A stretch of 23,287 nucleotides of DNA, from contig URYP01000029.1 in NCBI GenBank assembly GCA_900552115.1, positions 1 through 23,287 of the forward strand. The letters run 5' to 3'. The notes under the pieces are model-generated. The model worked only from the letters and a program-made list of their open reading frames with translations, had not been told where the DNA came from and did not search any database. This DNA comes from an uncultured Oscillospiraceae bacterium (GTDB taxonomy: Bacteria; Bacillota; Clostridia; Oscillospirales; Acutalibacteraceae). The position numbers and the translations under genes were made by a program. This document shows, one piece after another, positions 7,014 to 14,895 of this stretch. Positions within the stretch are counted from its first letter, which is position 1. Every line of letters starts with the position of its first letter.

Positions 7014-8240
7014 TTAAGAGATTTCATCATTATCCAATGCCGCGCCTTTCTTTTTGCGAAGCATGAGAAGAAATATGACCATGATCAGCGGAAAAACCGT
7101 TCCCAGCAGCACCCCGAATTTGAGTCCGCTGAGACCGGCGACCGCCTGCTTCTCCGCCGCGTCGGACATCATTCCGGCCATCCAGGGTCCAAACGAACAG
7201 CCCAGGTCGCCAGAGGTTGCCAGCAGGGCGAACATGGCGGTGCCCCCCCGCTTAAAATGTGAGGAAGACAGGCTGTATACGCCCGGCCACATCAGGCTCA
7301 CCGACAGTCCGCACAGACCGCATCCGATCAGTGACAGCAGCGGCACCGGCGCCAGGGCTGTCAGCAGGTAGGCGAAAATGCAGAGTACGGCGCATACCGA
7401 CAGCGCCGACTGTATATGTAACCGGCTGCCGTACAGCCCATATATAACCCGTCCCAGCCCCATCAGGACAGCGAACAGGCAGGGGCCCAGCAAATCGCCC
7501 ATTACTTTGGATACCCCCAGGCTTTTTTCCGCAAACAACGACGCCCACTGGCTCATAGTCAATTCGCTGGCCCCGGCACAGGCCATCAGTATCAACGCGA
7601 TGAGAAACACTTTTGAAGAAAACAGGCTTTTTACGGACAGCCCTTTTTCCTCCGGCAAAGGCGGTATCAGCGGCACCGTTAAAAAATTGACGGCATTCAG
7701 TAAGGGTATTACCGCCCAGATAAAGGGAAGCAGGTTCCAGTGGACGGTGCCTACCGCTTTCAGGGCCAGTGTGGAAATAAGGACGACCGCAACCTGGCCC
7801 CAACAGTAGAAAGAATGTAGTAGGCTCATAGCCGACGCCTTTTCGTCTCCCGGCAGGCTTTCCACTGTTGGGCTGACCAATACCTCGATCAGCCCGCCGC
7901 CAATGGCGTATACGACGGTGGCAATCAGCAGTCCGGCAAAGGGAGAGGCCATCCGCCCCGGCAGAAATCCCAGCAGAATAAACCCAACGCCGCACAGTAC
8001 GTGAGCGGCACACAGGGACACTCGGTGTCCGATCCGATCCACCAGTTTGACTGAAACCACGTCGATGATCAGCTGCGTTATGAAGTTTACCAATACCAGA
8101 GTGCTGATCATAGAATATGTAATATGGAATTCGCTTTGAAAAACAATGAACAGCAGCGGCGCCAAATTGTTAACAATGGCCTGGGCAAAATATCCGATGT
8201 AACAGGCGTATCGTGTACCGCGGTAGGTGCGGTTTTTCAT
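7014..8240 (-). CDS. MFS transporter, 12 membrane segments
   Basis: A 408-aa integral membrane protein rich in hydrophobic helices, fitting the roughly 400-aa, 12-helix major facilitator fold. The loop after helix 2 carries VKLVDRIGHRVSL, an MFS motif-A-like element (D-R-x-G-x-R). The second half has a central cytoplasmic loop (LPPLPEEKGLSVKSLFSSK) and later GLSVSLMWPGVYSLSS. The pattern is closest to sugar-permease-like (FucP-type) members, but the substrate cannot be assigned. The frame extends to 8357, but the N-terminal 39 residues would be very Arg-rich; ATG 8240 with GGGAG 9 nt upstream is preferred. The gene is divergent from the cotJ operon and upstream of the collagen-like genes on the same strand. 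I see no clear terminator after it, though collagen gene 2 has its own promoter. Confidence 0.88.
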   Translation of the reverse strand: MKNRTYRGTRYACYIGYFAQAIVNNLAPLLFIVFQSEFHITYSMISTLVLVNFITQLIIDVVSVKLVDRIGHRVSLCAAHVLCGVGFILLGFLPGRMASPFAGLLIATVVYAIGGGLIEVLVSPTVESLPGDEKASAMSLLHSFYCWGQVAVVLISTLALKAVGTVHWNLLPFIWAVIPLLNAVNFLTVPLIPPLPEEKGLSVKSLFSSKVFLIALILMACAGASELTMSQWASLFAEKSLGVSKVMGDLLGPCLFAVLMGLGRVIYGLYGSRLHIQSALSVCAVLCIFAYLLTALAPVPLLSLIGCGLCGLSVSLMWPGVYSLSSSHFKRGGTAMFALLATSGDLGCSFGPWMAGMMSDAAEKQAVAGLSGLKFGVLLGTVFPLIMVIFLLMLRKKKGAALDNDEIS

Positions 8241-8552
8241 AGTTCCACGCTCCCAGCTCATACTTGCGCGTTTCCGCCGTCTTAGGAAACGCAGCCTAAT
8301 CCAGCATATGATCCGCCGGGAATATGTGACCGTACTTTTTTGCCCTCCCTTTTTCATAAAACGGAACAGGTGGGGGCCTGTTATACTTTTTATATGGTTT
8401 TTCAGGTGTCCTGCCTATGGATATCGCGGCGCCGTATGTTCAAATGCTTGTCACTGCCGGATTACCGTCTCATATACTGGAATGATGCAAGTCCGGTTAA
8501 ACTTGCCGTTTATCGGTCCGGCCCATCAACTTTATGGAAAGGAGATATTGCT
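8241..8552. promoter_or_regulatory. Divergent intergenic region between MFS gene and cotJ operon
   Basis: This 312-nt stretch has no credible gene. It holds the cotJA promoter (8453-8478) and ribosome binding site on the plus strand and the GGGAG ribosome binding site of the MFS gene on the minus strand. A convincing minus-strand promoter is not visible. A plus-strand frame is open through the whole region but lacks a ribosome binding site and resembles no CotJA before residue TTG 8553. Confidence 0.5.
8453..8478 (+). promoter_or_regulatory. SigE/SigK-type sporulation promoter of cotJ operon
   Basis: AC (8453-8454), a 16-nt spacer, and CATATACTG (8471-8479), about 75 nt upstream of the cotJA start. 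cotJ is SigE-dependent in Bacillus subtilis, and the -10 matches the SigE consensus CATACAnT at all but one fixed position. Confidence 0.55.
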
Positions 8553-8756
8553 TTGGATAATTGTAAATGCAGCAAACCGTGTGGTACGCCGGTGTCGCCG
8601 TGCTTTCAGGATCAGCCGCAGGTAGTCGGCATGGCGTATGTGCCGTGGCAGCATCTAAATACCGTTTATGAGGCGGAAAAAGGCTTTGCGCGAGGCACCA
8701 TTTTTCCAGAACTGGATAAGCCCTGGCTGGTAGGAGGAGGTAGCTGCCGTGGATAA
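8553..8756 (+). CDS. cotJA: Spore coat-associated protein CotJA
   Basis: A 67-aa protein with the diagnostic CotJA core YVPWQHLNTVYEAEKG and ARGTIFPELDKPW at its C-terminal end. CotJA is an inner spore-coat protein made in the mother cell and needed for CotJC to enter the coat. The N-terminal part is Cys/Pro-rich (CKCSKPCG). The start is TTG 8553, placed 8 nt after AAGGAG; the open frame runs further upstream but without homology or ribosome binding site. It overlaps cotJB by 8 nt, which implies translational coupling. It is the first gene of the cotJ operon, preceded by a sporulation-type promoter at 8453-8478. Identification is confident from the conserved core. Confidence 0.93.
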   Translation: MDNCKCSKPCGTPVSPCFQDQPQVVGMAYVPWQHLNTVYEAEKGFARGTIFPELDKPWLVGGGSCRG

Positions 8757-9015
8757 TCAATGCCGTATGCGCCGTATGATCGATGCTAAAGAGTTCACTT
8801 TAGTTGAGTTAGGCCTGTATCTGGATACCCATCCCAACGATGCCAGCGCCCTCAAAATGCGCTCGCAGGTTCAGAAGGAAGCGGAAGACCTGCGAAAAGA
8901 GTATGAAGCGTGTTTTGGCCCCCTGATCGTCACCCAGAACGACGTCAAGGGAAATTGCAGCTGCTGGTGCTGGGTTGACAATCCCTGGCCGTGGGATTAT
9001 AAGAAGGAGGCTTAA
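8749..9015 (+). CDS. cotJB: Spore coat protein CotJB
   Basis: An 88-aa protein with the CotJB hallmarks FTLVELGLYLDTHPND near the N-terminus and WVDNPWPWDY at the end, matching the usual length of about 85-90 residues. It belongs to the inner spore coat with CotJA and CotJC, and its biochemical role is not well defined. The start is GTG 8749, following an AGGAGGAGG stretch, overlapping the end of cotJA. It ends 3 nt before the cotJC start codon, and the AAGGAGG inside its own last codons serves cotJC. The gene looks intact, unlike the next gene in the operon. Confidence 0.94.
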   Translation: MDNQCRMRRMIDAKEFTLVELGLYLDTHPNDASALKMRSQVQKEAEDLRKEYEACFGPLIVTQNDVKGNCSCWCWVDNPWPWDYKKEA

Positions 9016-9018
9016 CTT

Positions 9019-9132
9019 ATGTGGCAATATGATAAAAAACTCGAGTACCCCGTCAATATTAAAAACTGCAATCCGAAATATGCACAGATTATCATCAGTC
9101 AGTATGGCGGACTATACTGTAAAAAGATATAA
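9019..9132 (+). pseudogene. cotJC: cotJC 5' fragment, interrupted after about codon 31
   Basis: ATG 9019 follows AAGGAGG by 8 nt, directly after cotJB as in intact cotJABC operons. The first 31 codons read MWQYDKKLEYPV, then NPKYAQIIISQYGG, the conserved start of the manganese-catalase-like spore coat protein CotJC, normally about 190 aa. After QYGG the family continues with PDGELAA-type residues, whereas here the frame changes to LYCKKI and stops at 9130-9132. All metal-binding helices are therefore missing. Homology breaks at about 9106-9112, and a phage lysis cassette begins on the opposite strand 130 nt later. The gene is therefore split by an insertion, not simply degraded. The 3' part is not in this window. 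As it stands only a 37-aa peptide could be made. Confidence 0.88.
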
Positions 9133-9193
9133 TATTATAACGCTTAACGGCACGTTTGGTAATCTATTCGGTGCAAACTATATGTTTGTACAA

Positions 9194-9230
9194 ACAAAAA
9201 AGGGGCCGCCGACACAATATCGGCAGCCCC
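9194..9230 (-). terminator. Intrinsic terminator of the phage late operon
   Basis: GGGGC-CGCCGA (from 9202) pairs with TCGGCAGCCCC (to 9230) with one internal mismatch. On the minus strand it is followed by TTTTTTGTTTG. It lies 10 nt beyond the endolysin stop and ends the whole leftward operon just before cotJC. Confidence 0.8.
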
Positions 9231-9240
9231 TCCATTTCTG

Positions 9241-10350
9241 TTATTCAATCACAATCTGCAAACGATCCATCGTTTTTCCGAACGCACCGGCGTAGCCGTC
9301 CTGGCCGCCGGTTTTTTCGTCGTCATACTGCCATGGCCAGTAGCCGCCCTTGAGCGGCGATACCCGGTATTTCGCTTTACGGATGGTCTTGCCCTTCGGC
9401 GTAAAATAGTATATCTCCACGGCGTCGATCTCTTTGCCATTGCCGGCATACCCGTTCACCGCGTCCTTGATATTGCAGCCGGTCACATACGGCAGCCAGC
9501 CGGAGCCTTTCACATGCACCCGGTATTTCACCGTCCCGTCGGTTACCTTCACCGCCACATCCGTGACCGGTACGCCTGCGATCCCCGCAAAGTCGGTGAG
9601 ATTCTTCACCTCCGGCAGCCACTTGCCCCCACAGCGCACCCGGTAGACCACGTCCGGGGCCTTATCTTTAGCAGATTGCGGGGACGGCTTCGGTTTGCTC
9701 TCTGGCTTGGATACGGGCTTGTCCTCAGGCGAACAATCGGGCTTGTTCGCCATGTAGTCCACGTAACAGACGTTGCAGTCCACGTTCCCGGCGATACCGG
9801 CCACCTTGCCGGCGGACGTGTATTGCCACATCTCATACTCCCCGGCGTAGGTACAGGTATCGTTATACTGCGCCACCCATTTCGGCCACCGCGAGAACCG
9901 CGCGTCGCTCAGCTTGTTCGTGAACCAGTGCTTGCTGGCGTAGATGCCGACCGCATAGCCCGCCGCGATAACCGATTCGCAAAACGCTTCGGCGATGTCC
10001 CCGATCCGGTTGGCAGATTGTTTCCCGGTCGTTGCCTCATCCTCCAGGTCGTAATACACCGGGTAGGTCAGTTTACGGCCTTTCAGCAGCCGGATGACGT
10101 GGGCGGCTTCACTCTTAGCCTCGGCCACCGTCTGTGCGTAGCTGTACAGGTAGACGCCGTAGGGGATGCCCAGCCGCTCGCATTCGTCCGCGTTGCGGGC
10201 ATATTGCGCGTCGTCCTGCTCCGCTGTATCGTTGCCGAACCCGCAGCGCAGGATGGCGTAATCCACCCCGGAGGCTTTCACCTTATCCCAGTCGACGCAT
10301 CCTTGTGAATACGATACGTCGATACCCCTGGCTTTCACCGTCTTTGACAA
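9241..10350 (-). CDS. Phage endolysin, GH25 muramidase with C-terminal wall-binding repeats
   Basis: A 369-aa lysozyme-type endolysin that cleaves the glycan backbone of peptidoglycan at the end of infection. Residues 1-197 are a GH25 domain with GIDVSYSQG (D11) and YYDLEDE (D101, E103), the expected catalytic acidic residues. A Pro/Lys/Ser-rich linker (about 203-232) joins three related units of 35-45 residues (from 236, 276 and 328), each starting YRV and carrying a Trp (KWLPEV, GWLPYV, YWPW). These resemble clostridial Trp-containing (ChW-like) repeats and probably bind the cell wall. There is no signal peptide, in line with export through the holin hole. The start is TTG 10350 with GGAGG 8 nt upstream. 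The gene lies 3 nt after the holin and is the last of the operon. Confidence 0.93.
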   Translation of the reverse strand: MSKTVKARGIDVSYSQGCVDWDKVKASGVDYAILRCGFGNDTAEQDDAQYARNADECERLGIPYGVYLYSYAQTVAEAKSEAAHVIRLLKGRKLTYPVYYDLEDEATTGKQSANRIGDIAEAFCESVIAAGYAVGIYASKHWFTNKLSDARFSRWPKWVAQYNDTCTYAGEYEMWQYTSAGKVAGIAGNVDCNVCYVDYMANKPDCSPEDKPVSKPESKPKPSPQSAKDKAPDVVYRVRCGGKWLPEVKNLTDFAGIAGVPVTDVAVKVTDGTVKYRVHVKGSGWLPYVTGCNIKDAVNGYAGNGKEIDAVEIYYFTPKGKTIRKAKYRVSPLKGGYWPWQYDDEKTGGQDGYAGAFGKTMDRLQIVIE

Positions 10351-10353
10351 GGT

Positions 10354-10641
10354 TTACTCCTCCTTTCGGCCCTGTTTTACAATCTGATTCACATACACGC
10401 CGGCTCCTGTAATCAATACCCCCTGGGTAATCGCCGTAAACAGGGCCACCGCGATATCCTGCCAGCCCGCAAACACGCCGGTCGCCAGCAGATACAGACT
10501 GCATAGCACCACCGACACGATTCCCAGCACGGCGGGAATCCATTTGTCCGGCATAGCGCTCTTTTTCAGTCCCATGCCGATCAGGTAGAGCACCGGAATC
10601 AGCACCAGCAGCTCGGGTTTGATGTATTCCTGAAAATCCAT
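10354..10641 (-). CDS. Phage holin (Phage_holin_5_2 / Hol44-like)
   Basis: A 95-aa small membrane protein with three hydrophobic segments (about residues 9-25, 38-56 and 62-86) and a charged C-terminus (KQGRKEE). The sequence EYIKPELLVLIPVLYLIGMGLKK followed by PDKWIP and FTAITQGVL is typical of a holin family widespread in clostridial phages. Holins accumulate in the cytoplasmic membrane and open it at a set time so that the endolysin can reach the wall. It stands immediately before the endolysin, and the two form a lysis cassette with the preceding XhlA-like protein. GGAGG precedes ATG 10641. The gene looks intact. Confidence 0.92.
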   Translation of the reverse strand: MDFQEYIKPELLVLIPVLYLIGMGLKKSAMPDKWIPAVLGIVSVVLCSLYLLATGVFAGWQDIAVALFTAITQGVLITGAGVYVNQIVKQGRKEE

Positions 10642-10655
10642 ATGTTTGTCCTCCT

Positions 10656-10958
10656 TTACATTAAGGTCAGCACGGCCGCCACCCCGGCCGATATCATTCC
10701 TCCGGCCAAGGCGGCGATGATCGCCGTTATAATTTGGTTCAGCCTCGCCTTGGGCTGATCCTCAATGGTTTCCACCTTCTGTTTAAGCTCCGTCACGTTG
10801 GCGTTTGTGTGCTTAATTTCGGTGGTCAGGGTTACCAGCGTTTCGCTCATGGTGCGGATTTCTCCCTGCATTTCCCGCAGGTCGTTCACCTGGTGCTGGA
10901 GGGATTTCAGGTATTGGTCATGCCGCTCAAGCAGCACGTCAATCTCTGTCTCACTCAT
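10656..10958 (-). CDS. XhlA-like phage membrane protein
   Basis: A 100-aa protein with a long N-terminal coiled-coil region (about 1-72, heptad-rich, LKSLQHQVNDL then VTELKQKVETIED) and one C-terminal transmembrane helix (about 75-98, IITAIIAALAGGMISAGVAAV). This is the plan of haemolysin XhlA of Bacillus prophage PBSX, which works with a holin in lysis. Its start overlaps the end of the preceding tail-tip gene by 8 nt, and it lies 14 nt before the holin. The family relationship is based on architecture and position more than on invariant residues. Confidence 0.8.
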   Translation of the reverse strand: MSETEIDVLLERHDQYLKSLQHQVNDLREMQGEIRTMSETLVTLTTEIKHTNANVTELKQKVETIEDQPKARLNQIITAIIAALAGGMISAGVAAVLTLM

Positions 10959-11850
10959 CCCGTCTTACCACCCCTTCTCCCACCACCTTAACCGTGGCGG
11001 TTATGGTATACGGCAACTTCTCAACCGGCGTATCCCTCCAGAGGCGGCTATATTTCGCAAAGGTAGGAAGCGCAGGGAGTACTATGGTTTCCACGATAGG
11101 CTGATCCAGCAGGTAATACACTGTTACCGGAGTCCCAGCGGCGTACTGTGCAGCGAGATATGCCTTGAATTTTTGCAACTTTACCGTGTCGGTATCACTG
11201 TCCGACCAATCAGGAAAGCAGGATATGGATAACCGCAAAAACTGGTACATATTGATGTTGTAAATAAAGGCATTATCCCATTGGGCAATACTCTCAAGGG
11301 AACCGACCTTTCCGTGTGAAAAATATCCGTATTTTGATTCTGTCTTAGCATCTGGCATGGAAACTAGAACACAAAAGGATGAAGCCGAGGTATTATCGGA
11401 ACGCGTAAGGTTTTCCGTTCCGTCGAACACCTTTACGCCCACCCGCCGGGTAAGCGTATCCTCTTTCAGCGTGTCTGCCACCCAATAGTGCGCCATCCCA
11501 TCCTCGTCGGTGGTTGTGTGATTATAAGGATAAGATGCATCCACTTCGATGGCGTAGAGGGCAGGCGGTTCGACCGCCCCAGCCTGTCCTTCCCGCTGCC
11601 CTTCGCTGCGAATCACGCCGCCCGCCGGCAGTACCGGTGAGGGCTTTTCCGGTGAGGGAACGCCCTCCTGTCTGGACATGCCTGTCAACCATAACATTGC
11701 CGTATCGTTGTAGGTGCCGGTGATCTCCGCGTCTCCGCTCACCGCTGTTTCATTCCATCCGGCCAGCATGGTTTCGCCTTTATACAGCGCGGCGGGATGA
11801 TGATCGCCTTTATACAGCACAGTAGGGGTGTCGCCTTTGTAAATAGCCAT
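10951..11850 (-). CDS. Phage tail-tip/receptor-side structural protein
   Basis: A 299-aa protein with no known catalytic motif. The N-terminus has three short YKG repeats (IYKGDTPTVLYKG, then ALYKGETM). Next comes a segment with LWLTGMSRQEGVPSPEKPSPVL, a form of the LxGxSxQxGTPTPxxPV motif common in baseplate and fibre-associated proteins of clostridial phages. The remainder is beta-rich, and TPVTVYYLLDQPIVETI near residue 250 is another feature of that group. The position between the large baseplate protein and the lysis genes fits a peripheral, host-facing tail component. ATG 11850 has GGGGG 7 nt upstream, and the stop overlaps the XhlA-like gene. The function is inferred from context. Confidence 0.75.
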   Translation of the reverse strand: MAIYKGDTPTVLYKGDHHPAALYKGETMLAGWNETAVSGDAEITGTYNDTAMLWLTGMSRQEGVPSPEKPSPVLPAGGVIRSEGQREGQAGAVEPPALYAIEVDASYPYNHTTTDEDGMAHYWVADTLKEDTLTRRVGVKVFDGTENLTRSDNTSASSFCVLVSMPDAKTESKYGYFSHGKVGSLESIAQWDNAFIYNINMYQFLRLSISCFPDWSDSDTDTVKLQKFKAYLAAQYAAGTPVTVYYLLDQPIVETIVLPALPTFAKYSRLWRDTPVEKLPYTITATVKVVGEGVVRRDE

Positions 11851-11862
11851 AAGCGTTCCCCC

Positions 11863-14817
11863 TTATCCGACCAGATACAGGGTATCCGGGTCTTTGACGT
11901 CCAGCGCCTCATACTCCGCCGCCGTCAGGCTCACCATGCGCGGTACTTTCGCATCAATTTCGGATTTGGTGTAGTAATCGTCCTTGTGAGCGTATGTTTG
12001 CTGTATCCGTTTGTCATCCTGATACAATACGGTAAAATACGGATCGTTTTCCAGGCTGTTCAATCGCATTGTAGGTGATCGGACGATCACCGTGACGTGA
12101 AAATCGGGATGAATATAGCTCGTGGACATATGGATATTAAATGCCGATGAGCAATTCCCCGTCACTGTACGCGGCAGAATATAGACGGACTGAACACCGC
12201 TCATGGCGTCACCATCTATACTCGGGGCAAAAGCATCCGGCGCAACGGCGGTTACCTTGTATAGTTTACCATCGCATTTGACATATTCCGGCACGGTTTG
12301 TCCACCCATTGTGTATCCTGTCCCGCCGAAACCATCTGGGGCACCAAGGGACAAAGTTCCGTCCTCTAACATGAAATATCGTCCGGATGACGCTTCGATG
12401 TATTGTCTTTCTACGCCATTATACCTGTCTATAGTAAATTTTCCGTCATGTACGGTGACACCGGCTATATCGGCAATAGCGGCGTCCGCTTCCATTTTGG
12501 TATAATACCCGCTTAAATCCATAGCGGTACTGCCGATCTGCTCCCAGGCCTCATTGATAAACATATACTCATCGTATACATTATCCTCCTGCGGCAGGGA
12601 AGATTTCACCATATAAATGGTGTTTGGCTCAATATCCGTCTGGATGGAGGAGTCCACGATACGCAAATCCGACACGGTGATCGTGTAAGAGGCGGAACTG
12701 TCGTTGGCGTAGGTAAAGACAGTAACTTCATTAATACGGCCCCACGCTGGCGATGACTGGCTGGCAAAGGATGAAAGTTTTGCGGTAATTAGATTTTCTC
12801 CATCATGCCATTTCTGATTGTTCAGAGAATACGATACCTTGTTGCCGTCGTCGTTTTCATTTCTTAAACGAATTTCCCCATTGCGATAGGACCCGGGCTG
12901 CCCATCCAAGCGATTCAGCGTCACGGTCATTTGTATTTGTTTGGAACTGGTTACAGGGGTCAGATCCACCATGGACTTCAGTTTGAACCAGTTGGTAGAC
13001 ACGAGGTCTTGACCAGCGATACTGCGGCTCGTAAATGGTTCCGTCCGTCCGCCGATGACCGTGCCGTTGATCGGCGGCAGGAAATCGACGATCTCCCGTT
13101 TGATCGCGGCGGACAGCGCTTCCTTGACATCCGTTCCCAGCTTAGGCATCGTTACAGCACCGTCCACGATTTTTTCCGTCGTAACGGATTCGTTAGAAAG
13201 GTATCCCAACAGTTCCCACTTATTTTGTGCCCAAATATATTCCTGGCAGCCATCTCCACCGCTGTCTCTGGATGGCATAATCAGCAGTCGGTTTTCAAGC
13301 GATTCGGTAATGCGAACGTTTTTAAAATACAAGTTAGAATTCATACCAGTTAAAAGATAATCGGTCACCATAAAACGCAAGCATCCAATTTCACCGATGT
13401 CAGGGTTACCCTCACGTTCTAGTTTAGATAAATCCAATCTGATATTTGAAGCTCTACCGTTTTCCACGTAAAAGCGTCCAGAAAGCGTGTGAGTTTTTTG
13501 AGATCCATTATCAAGTGATGAAAAGCATTCTATCTCTACTTCACCGTGTATCTTATCAATACTGTTATAACCGTCGTTATCATCGTAATCCAAATCAAAC
13601 AGCAGCACGAGATCGTCAAACCGTGTGCCGCTTAAGGTTAGAGGACCTTGTTGTGCGTACTTCCATTCCGACCATTCCATTTCCGCTCCGGGAACACCAA
13701 AGGACACGGTTTTCCAGTCCCCCAGAATTGCCCATGCATCAGCCGGCAATGAATTTATGACTTTGGTAGATAATGCTTTATGGATTTGTGTGGTTACATC
13801 GTTGCCCAGCTTGGGCATCGTTACCGCGCCGTCGGCCAGCTTTTCTGCCGTTATCGATCCGTCCCCCAGCTTATCGGAAGTTACCGAGCTATTGATAATT
13901 TGTGTGTCGCCAATTCGTAAATCCGGAATGGTTAAATCTCCGTATAGTTTTCCGACAGAGCAGTCAATTGTCATAGATGTATCGGGGTTGTTTTCGCCGG
14001 GCAGCAGGTTCATGTATATCTTTGCGCCATTTTGAGGTACATGAAAAAGCAATCCCTCGTTATACGTAATATCATCAGTGGTAACCTGGGTTAGCTTTGC
14101 CACAGATAAAGTCTGAAGTATACTGCCCTGGTTATCTAAAATAATCAATTGTACCAAAGATTTATCACTTATTTTTTGGTTCTCAAAGAGCAAATAATCA
14201 CAGCCTCCCAAAACGGAGATTGATGAAGAAGAACCCATTGTAAAATAAAAGTTGCCAACAGAGCCGGATACATGCCATATGGCTCTCTGCACAAAACTGG
14301 TTTTATCTGGAGTAATGGCATAATCCTCTATGTCTGTGGTTTTAACGGGAAAATGGGAAGCCGCCTGATCTGCTGCGGATTTTGCCCTGTCCGCTTGTGC
14401 CTGCGCCTCTTCTACGCTGGCCTTAATCTCATCGTCTACCCGGTAATGGTCTTCATTAAGTTCGGCCTGGTCGCCGTAGGGGCTTTTCTCAATCGTAAGC
14501 CGTCCTACTGCCGTTTTGGCTACGAGTGTGTCATTGTCCGTGCGCCCTACCACCTGAAACAGCAGCGTTCCCGCGCAGGTGAGCTGCTGGATCAACTCAA
14601 TGGAAACCGTATCCTTACTCCAATTGCCTTTAGCAATAACGGTTTCCCCATGACTGGTTTGGAAGTCAAAAGTGATATAGGAAATGTCGGACGAGGTAAA
14701 GGCCGCTGGCAGCTTAACCTCTAGTTCTGTCGCATTGTGTTCGTGTTCATAGCCGCCGAATTGGTAAGGCGGCGCCTGTTGTTCCTTAGAAAAATCAAAA
14801 AATACTGTTCGAATCAA
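11863..14817 (-). CDS. Large baseplate/tail-fibre protein, modular
   Basis: A protein of about 984 aa, by position and plan a baseplate or receptor-binding protein. The N-terminal 115 residues are beta-rich and resemble the attachment domain of BppU-type proteins; a short Ala-rich helix (EAQAQADRAKSAADQAA) follows. Then come three beta-sandwich-like units separated by the motif DGAVTMPKLG (near residues 329 and 551), each ending in a phrase such as IYMVKSS...YDEYMFINEAWEQIG. Near 829-905 is a segment resembling BspA-type LRR_5 repeats (KVTAVAPDAFAP). The C-terminus has YYTKMEADAAI and YYTKSEIDAKV, classic fibre registers. The start is uncertain: GTG 14829 or 14826 would lie inside the AGGTGG, so TTG 14817, 8 nt after AGGTGG, is chosen. 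The middle of the gene is visibly richer in A+T than its flanks, suggesting module exchange. Confidence 0.82.
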   Translation of the reverse strand: MIRTVFFDFSKEQQAPPYQFGGYEHEHNATELEVKLPAAFTSSDISYITFDFQTSHGETVIAKGNWSKDTVSIELIQQLTCAGTLLFQVVGRTDNDTLVAKTAVGRLTIEKSPYGDQAELNEDHYRVDDEIKASVEEAQAQADRAKSAADQAASHFPVKTTDIEDYAITPDKTSFVQRAIWHVSGSVGNFYFTMGSSSSISVLGGCDYLLFENQKISDKSLVQLIILDNQGSILQTLSVAKLTQVTTDDITYNEGLLFHVPQNGAKIYMNLLPGENNPDTSMTIDCSVGKLYGDLTIPDLRIGDTQIINSSVTSDKLGDGSITAEKLADGAVTMPKLGNDVTTQIHKALSTKVINSLPADAWAILGDWKTVSFGVPGAEMEWSEWKYAQQGPLTLSGTRFDDLVLLFDLDYDDNDGYNSIDKIHGEVEIECFSSLDNGSQKTHTLSGRFYVENGRASNIRLDLSKLEREGNPDIGEIGCLRFMVTDYLLTGMNSNLYFKNVRITESLENRLLIMPSRDSGGDGCQEYIWAQNKWELLGYLSNESVTTEKIVDGAVTMPKLGTDVKEALSAAIKREIVDFLPPINGTVIGGRTEPFTSRSIAGQDLVSTNWFKLKSMVDLTPVTSSKQIQMTVTLNRLDGQPGSYRNGEIRLRNENDDGNKVSYSLNNQKWHDGENLITAKLSSFASQSSPAWGRINEVTVFTYANDSSASYTITVSDLRIVDSSIQTDIEPNTIYMVKSSLPQEDNVYDEYMFINEAWEQIGSTAMDLSGYYTKMEADAAIADIAGVTVHDGKFTIDRYNGVERQYIEASSGRYFMLEDGTLSLGAPDGFGGTGYTMGGQTVPEYVKCDGKLYKVTAVAPDAFAPSIDGDAMSGVQSVYILPRTVTGNCSSAFNIHMSTSYIHPDFHVTVIVRSPTMRLNSLENDPYFTVLYQDDKRIQQTYAHKDDYYTKSEIDAKVPRMVSLTAAEYEALDVKDPDTLYLVG

Positions 14818-14895
14818 TATATTCACCACCTGTTTTATTTGTCGGACGGTTTTTTAATAGCCGTCCAATGGTTGTGTGTACGAACGCCGGCCGTT

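Noticed and set aside
8340..8552. N-terminal extension of CotJA to 8340
   Set aside because: No ribosome binding site, no CotJA similarity, and it would run through the sporulation-type promoter.
9514..10308. 264-aa plus-strand open frame opposite the endolysin
   Set aside because: Shadow of the high-GC third-position pattern of the GH25 gene, whose catalytic residues are on the minus strand.
14844..14866. Terminator between the 169-aa gene and the baseplate gene
   Set aside because: The 6-bp stem has no U tail on either strand and lies between closely spaced genes of one operon.
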